Shown in pieces: positions 6,925-8,759 of a stretch of DNA of 8,759 nucleotides (position 1 is the stretch's first letter; every line of letters starts with the position of its first letter). This DNA comes from an uncultured Bdellovibrionales bacterium (GTDB lineage: Bacteria; Bdellovibrionota; Bdellovibrionia; Bdellovibrionales; JAMPXM01). The notes under the pieces were generated by a model that worked only from the letters and a program-made list of their open reading frames with translations, searched no databases and was not told the DNA's origin. A program made the position numbers and the translations under genes. The stretch is taken from contig CALBDW010000100.1 of the NCBI GenBank assembly GCA_937927435.1, positions 1 to 8,759 of the forward strand, in the 5' to 3' direction.

Positions 6925-7652
6925 GCTTGGACTCCTTCAGCGATAGCCGAGTGGGCGGCGACGAAGGCCGCATATATTTTGCGGTAGGGGTCGCCGCTTA
7001 AAACACTGAGATGCCGTTCAATGGTCGCTTGATCGCCGCGCACAAGCGGTCCCGTGAGAACGCTTTTTTCTTTCGGGCTTTGAGCGAGATTGGCGGCTGT
7101 TCTCTGCAAGTAAGGAACGAGAACTTCTTTCGGCAATCCGAGTTTGTTTTCGAATTCCCGAAAGACTTTCTCCCAGAGCATGACGGTGAAGTTCCCGGAG
7201 AGGGAACACAGTGCGTGGTAGAGTCCCTTTTTGTCGGGATCGAGTTCATAAAATTTGTTTTTGAGACCGGGGAGGAGTTCTTCGAACCGCGGTCCTCCGC
7301 GCTCGATTACAAACGGAATCTGCCGGTAAGTTTCAAGGTCATAGAGCTCGTCGGCGAACGTCATGAGCGGATGCGCGCCGGGAATATTGTTCGTGTAGAG
7401 GGAACCGGAAAAATGAACACATTGTTTTTTGGATAACTCGGGATATTCGGAATAAAACGGTTCGATGGCGCGGTCGCTGATCGCCAGCAAAACATGGCTG
7501 ATGTCACGTAACGCGGATTGAAGGTCTTGGTTTTGTTGACGGTACCAAGATCGAAAGGGAACGTTTTCGAGGGAGAAATAGTGCCGGAGGTGGCGCGCAA
7601 GACGGCCGTTCCCGACGATTAAAAATGAAGAAAAAACAGGTACCTGTCTCAT
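6921..7652 (-). CDS. panG: Rossmann-fold DUF2520 protein, probable PanG-type ketopantoate reductase
   Basis: The 243-residue protein has an N-terminal NAD(P)-binding Rossmann segment, IVGNGRLARHL at 12-22, with the GxGxxA pattern. The next strand ends in WYR, where an arginine could hold the 2'-phosphate of NADPH. HFSGSLY (80-86) and AHPLMTF (93-99) follow. The helical C-terminal half has the family blocks GLYHALCSLSGNF (143-155) and TGPLVRGDQATIERHL (200-215). Members of this family have been described as PanG, an alternative ketopantoate reductase first shown in Francisella; I recall this from the literature and have not checked it. As first gene of an operon that otherwise lacks a ketopantoate reductase, it is the best candidate for NADPH-dependent reduction of ketopantoate to pantoate. 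It is not PanE/ApbA-like in its C-terminal half. AAGGA lies 8 bases before the ATG. Family assignment is firm; the exact substrate is inferred. Confidence 0.82.
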   Translation of the reverse strand: MRQVPVFSSFLIVGNGRLARHLRHYFSLENVPFRSWYRQQNQDLQSALRDISHVLLAISDRAIEPFYSEYPELSKKQCVHFSGSLYTNNIPGAHPLMTFADELYDLETYRQIPFVIERGGPRFEELLPGLKNKFYELDPDKKGLYHALCSLSGNFTVMLWEKVFREFENKLGLPKEVLVPYLQRTAANLAQSPKEKSVLTGPLVRGDQATIERHLSVLSGDPYRKIYAAFVAAHSAIAEGVQA

Positions 7653-7667
7653 GGATCAAGTCCTTAT

Positions 7668-7685
7668 GTCAGGCTGCAACCTAAC
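7668..7685. promoter_or_regulatory. Imperfect 18-bp palindrome in the pan operon leader, possible operator
   Basis: GTCAGGCTGCAACCTAAC matches its own reverse complement at 14 of 18 positions, and the four mismatches are symmetric. It lies two bases upstream of the AAGGA ribosome site (7661-7665) of the first pan gene and overlaps the best candidate -10 box. This size and placement suit a dimeric repressor. In minus-strand RNA the mismatches become G-U pairs, so a weak stem is a second possibility. No family of regulator can be named. Confidence 0.3.
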
Positions 7686-7706
7686 CGAGTGGGCGGCTCT
7701 TCGCAA
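7678..7706 (-). promoter_or_regulatory. Candidate sigma-70-type promoter for the pan/coa operon
   Basis: On the minus strand TTGCGA (7706-7701) and TAGGTT (7683-7678) are separated by 17 bases. They match consensus at 4 of 6 and 3 of 6 positions. Transcription would start around 7671, about 20 bases before the ATG at 7652, leaving room for the AAGGA site. The match is weak, and it is offered because its position and spacing fit. Confidence 0.25.
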
Positions 7707-7774
7707 CGGTTTTCGGGGCCGTCTGACGCGGGCCTAATCTTGACCCGGATTTTAAGATTGGCTACGAGGGGCCA

Positions 7775-8569
7775 ATGGTAACAAATGCACGACCTCCAGC
7801 CGCCGCAAAGTGGTTATATGCGGCTTTAATAGTCATGATCGTCGCGACCGGTTTCGCGATGATTTTCAAGGTGGGTTACAATCCCGCGCCCGCCCTTATC
7901 ATGAAACCCTCCAAATTCGATCAGGTGGAAAAAATCGGGGCCGTCGCGTTCCGGCGCTTCTATGTCCCGATTGAGCAGGCCAAGCGCGTGGTGATCGGTG
8001 TGCCGCCCCAGCCGGAGTGGCAGCGTGACGTGGTGCGAGGTTTTTTGATGGAAGCGGCGTCGCTTGGTTTCCCCTTTGAGGTCATTATCGCGGACGCGCA
8101 AATGCCCCCGCTCAATCTTGAAGGGTTGCCACCGGTTGAATTGCATGTGGTGTCCCTGAATTCACCCACTTTGACGGAGTTCGGCGACCGCTTGCAAGAG
8201 GCGAGGGCGGCGGGAAAACGGACGCTGGTTTATACGATCAGCACTTACAGCACTCATCTTCTCGAAGGGAATGCGATCAATCGCTATGAAAAGGCGACCG
8301 GCGAGCGCTTGCTCTCCATCACTTCCGCTCCTCTTGCGTTGAACGCGACGGAAGAGCGTTTGGTCCAACCCCCGTGCGTGGGCACCGAGCAGGGCGGGGC
8401 GCATCTGGCTCCCTTGGGATGTGAAATCTTGAAAGCGGGGCGGGGTTTCTACAGGAAGAAAATCTACGCCGATAAATTCGTTGCCATCATGAACGCGCCG
8501 GGCTTCGATGACTATCTCCTGATGATTGCGGCGCCCGGGCAGGGAGTCCGGCCGTCCTCGGCCAATTGA
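7775..8569 (+). CDS. Unrecognised protein with one N-terminal membrane segment
   Basis: I do not recognise this 264-residue protein. A short N-terminus with Arg6 and Lys12 precedes a hydrophobic stretch at about 13-31, which reads as a membrane anchor or uncleaved signal. The rest is soluble and probably lies outside the cytoplasmic membrane. Residues 71-108 alternate hydrophobic strand, amphipathic helix and strand (RVVIGVPP, then a helix around 83-97, then FEVIIADAQ). A similar strand-helix unit follows at 122-155. This hints at an alpha/beta fold like that of periplasmic binding proteins, but no diagnostic motif is present. Two cysteines, 201 and 216, could form a disulfide. The ATG has GAGGGG shortly upstream. 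The gene is divergent from the pan operon across about 122 bases, so shared regulation is possible but unproven. I saw no convincing own promoter. Confidence 0.8.
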   Translation: MVTNARPPAAAKWLYAALIVMIVATGFAMIFKVGYNPAPALIMKPSKFDQVEKIGAVAFRRFYVPIEQAKRVVIGVPPQPEWQRDVVRGFLMEAASLGFPFEVIIADAQMPPLNLEGLPPVELHVVSLNSPTLTEFGDRLQEARAAGKRTLVYTISTYSTHLLEGNAINRYEKATGERLLSITSAPLALNATEERLVQPPCVGTEQGGAHLAPLGCEILKAGRGFYRKKIYADKFVAIMNAPGFDDYLLMIAAPGQGVRPSSAN

Positions 8570-8584
8570 GAGCGAAGACGGCCG
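8549..8584. terminator. Inverted repeat between convergent genes, weak terminator candidate
   Basis: CGGCCGTC at 8549-8556 is repeated inverted as GACGGCCG at 8577-8584, an 8-bp GC-rich stem with a 20-base loop. It spans the end of the 7775-8569 gene and lies just before the stop of the opposing gene. No T-run follows on either strand. The location between convergent genes suits a bidirectional terminator, but the long loop makes it weak. Confidence 0.25.
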
Positions 8585-8590
8585 TTCCCA

Positions 8591-8759
8591 TCAGTCCGTA
8601 TCGGTGAGTTCGAGTGCGAGTTCGTGCGCGAGCGGGCGTCGCGCGGCCCGGAAGTAGGTCCGCGGCGACATTTCAAGCAAGTCGCTCAACCTTGCCATGT
8701 AAATGCAAGCGAAGCGGTCCACTTGGTGCGCTAAGTAGCTTTCTTCGTTTCCGGCGCGG
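8591..8759 (-). CDS. C-terminal end of an unrecognised gene, cut by the right window edge
   Basis: Reading leftward from 8758, one minus-strand frame is open for 55 codons and ends with TGA at 8593-8591. The other two minus frames soon hit stops. Third codon positions are G or C in most codons, as in the neighbouring genes, which supports real coding. The tail contains ARLSDLLEMSPRTYFRAAR, whose helix, short turn (Met-Ser-Pro) and second helix resemble a helix-turn-helix of the Fis or similar type. This is only a resemblance. The gene converges on the 7775-8569 gene with 21 bases between stops. Its start and main domain lie outside the window. Confidence 0.55.
   Translation of the reverse strand, partial: RAGNEESYLAHQVDRFACIYMARLSDLLEMSPRTYFRAARRPLAHELALELTDTD

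Noticed and set aside
7740..7768. TTGACC and TACGAG with 17-bp spacing as a promoter for the 7775 gene
   Set aside because: The -10 would overlap the ribosome site and place the transcript start on the ATG. The -10 match is also only 3 of 6.

Overview
The window reads as one dense bacterial chromosomal region: a long minus-strand block of biosynthetic genes, with a short unrelated stretch at the right end. By eye the base composition is moderately GC-rich, genes are tightly packed, and most starts have good AGGAGG-type ribosome sites. CoA is made through type III pantothenate kinase, fused CoaBC and a DUF2520-type candidate ketopantoate reductase. I would guess a Gram-negative lineage near the old Deltaproteobacteria/Bdellovibrionota, but that is an impression and not a placement. 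I see no mobile element, CRISPR array, tRNA or rRNA.

Layout, read in the direction of transcription (right to left). The main operon starts just left of 7690 and runs panG-like DUF2520 gene (7652-6921), panB (6924-6136), panC (6125-5352), coaBC (5365-4085), coaX (4094-3306), panD (3295-2936). Neighbouring genes overlap by 4, 14 or 10 bases or are 10 bases apart, so this is very probably one translationally coupled transcript. A gap of about 144 bases follows, holding an 11-bp hairpin, then argG (2791-1586) and argH (1589-192), which overlap by ATGA. Left of argH the first codons of another minus-strand gene begin at base 62 and run off the window.

Right of the pan operon a divergent plus-strand gene (7775-8569) encodes an unrecognised protein with one N-terminal membrane segment. 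It converges on the 3' end of a minus-strand gene (8591 to the window edge) of unknown function.

How the genes work together: PanB makes ketopantoate from 2-oxoisovalerate. The DUF2520 protein is the likely reductase to pantoate, since no panE or ilvC is present here. PanD makes beta-alanine from aspartate, PanC joins the two into pantothenate, CoaX phosphorylates it, and CoaBC adds cysteine and decarboxylates to 4'-phosphopantetheine. Only CoaD and CoaE are missing from the route to CoA. ArgG and ArgH, next door, make arginine from citrulline and aspartate. Aspartate is therefore a shared substrate of both halves of the cluster. No wholly new system is evident. The most interesting points are the PanG-type reductase, the unusual CoaB signature residues, a palindrome in the pan leader, and the unrecognised membrane protein.
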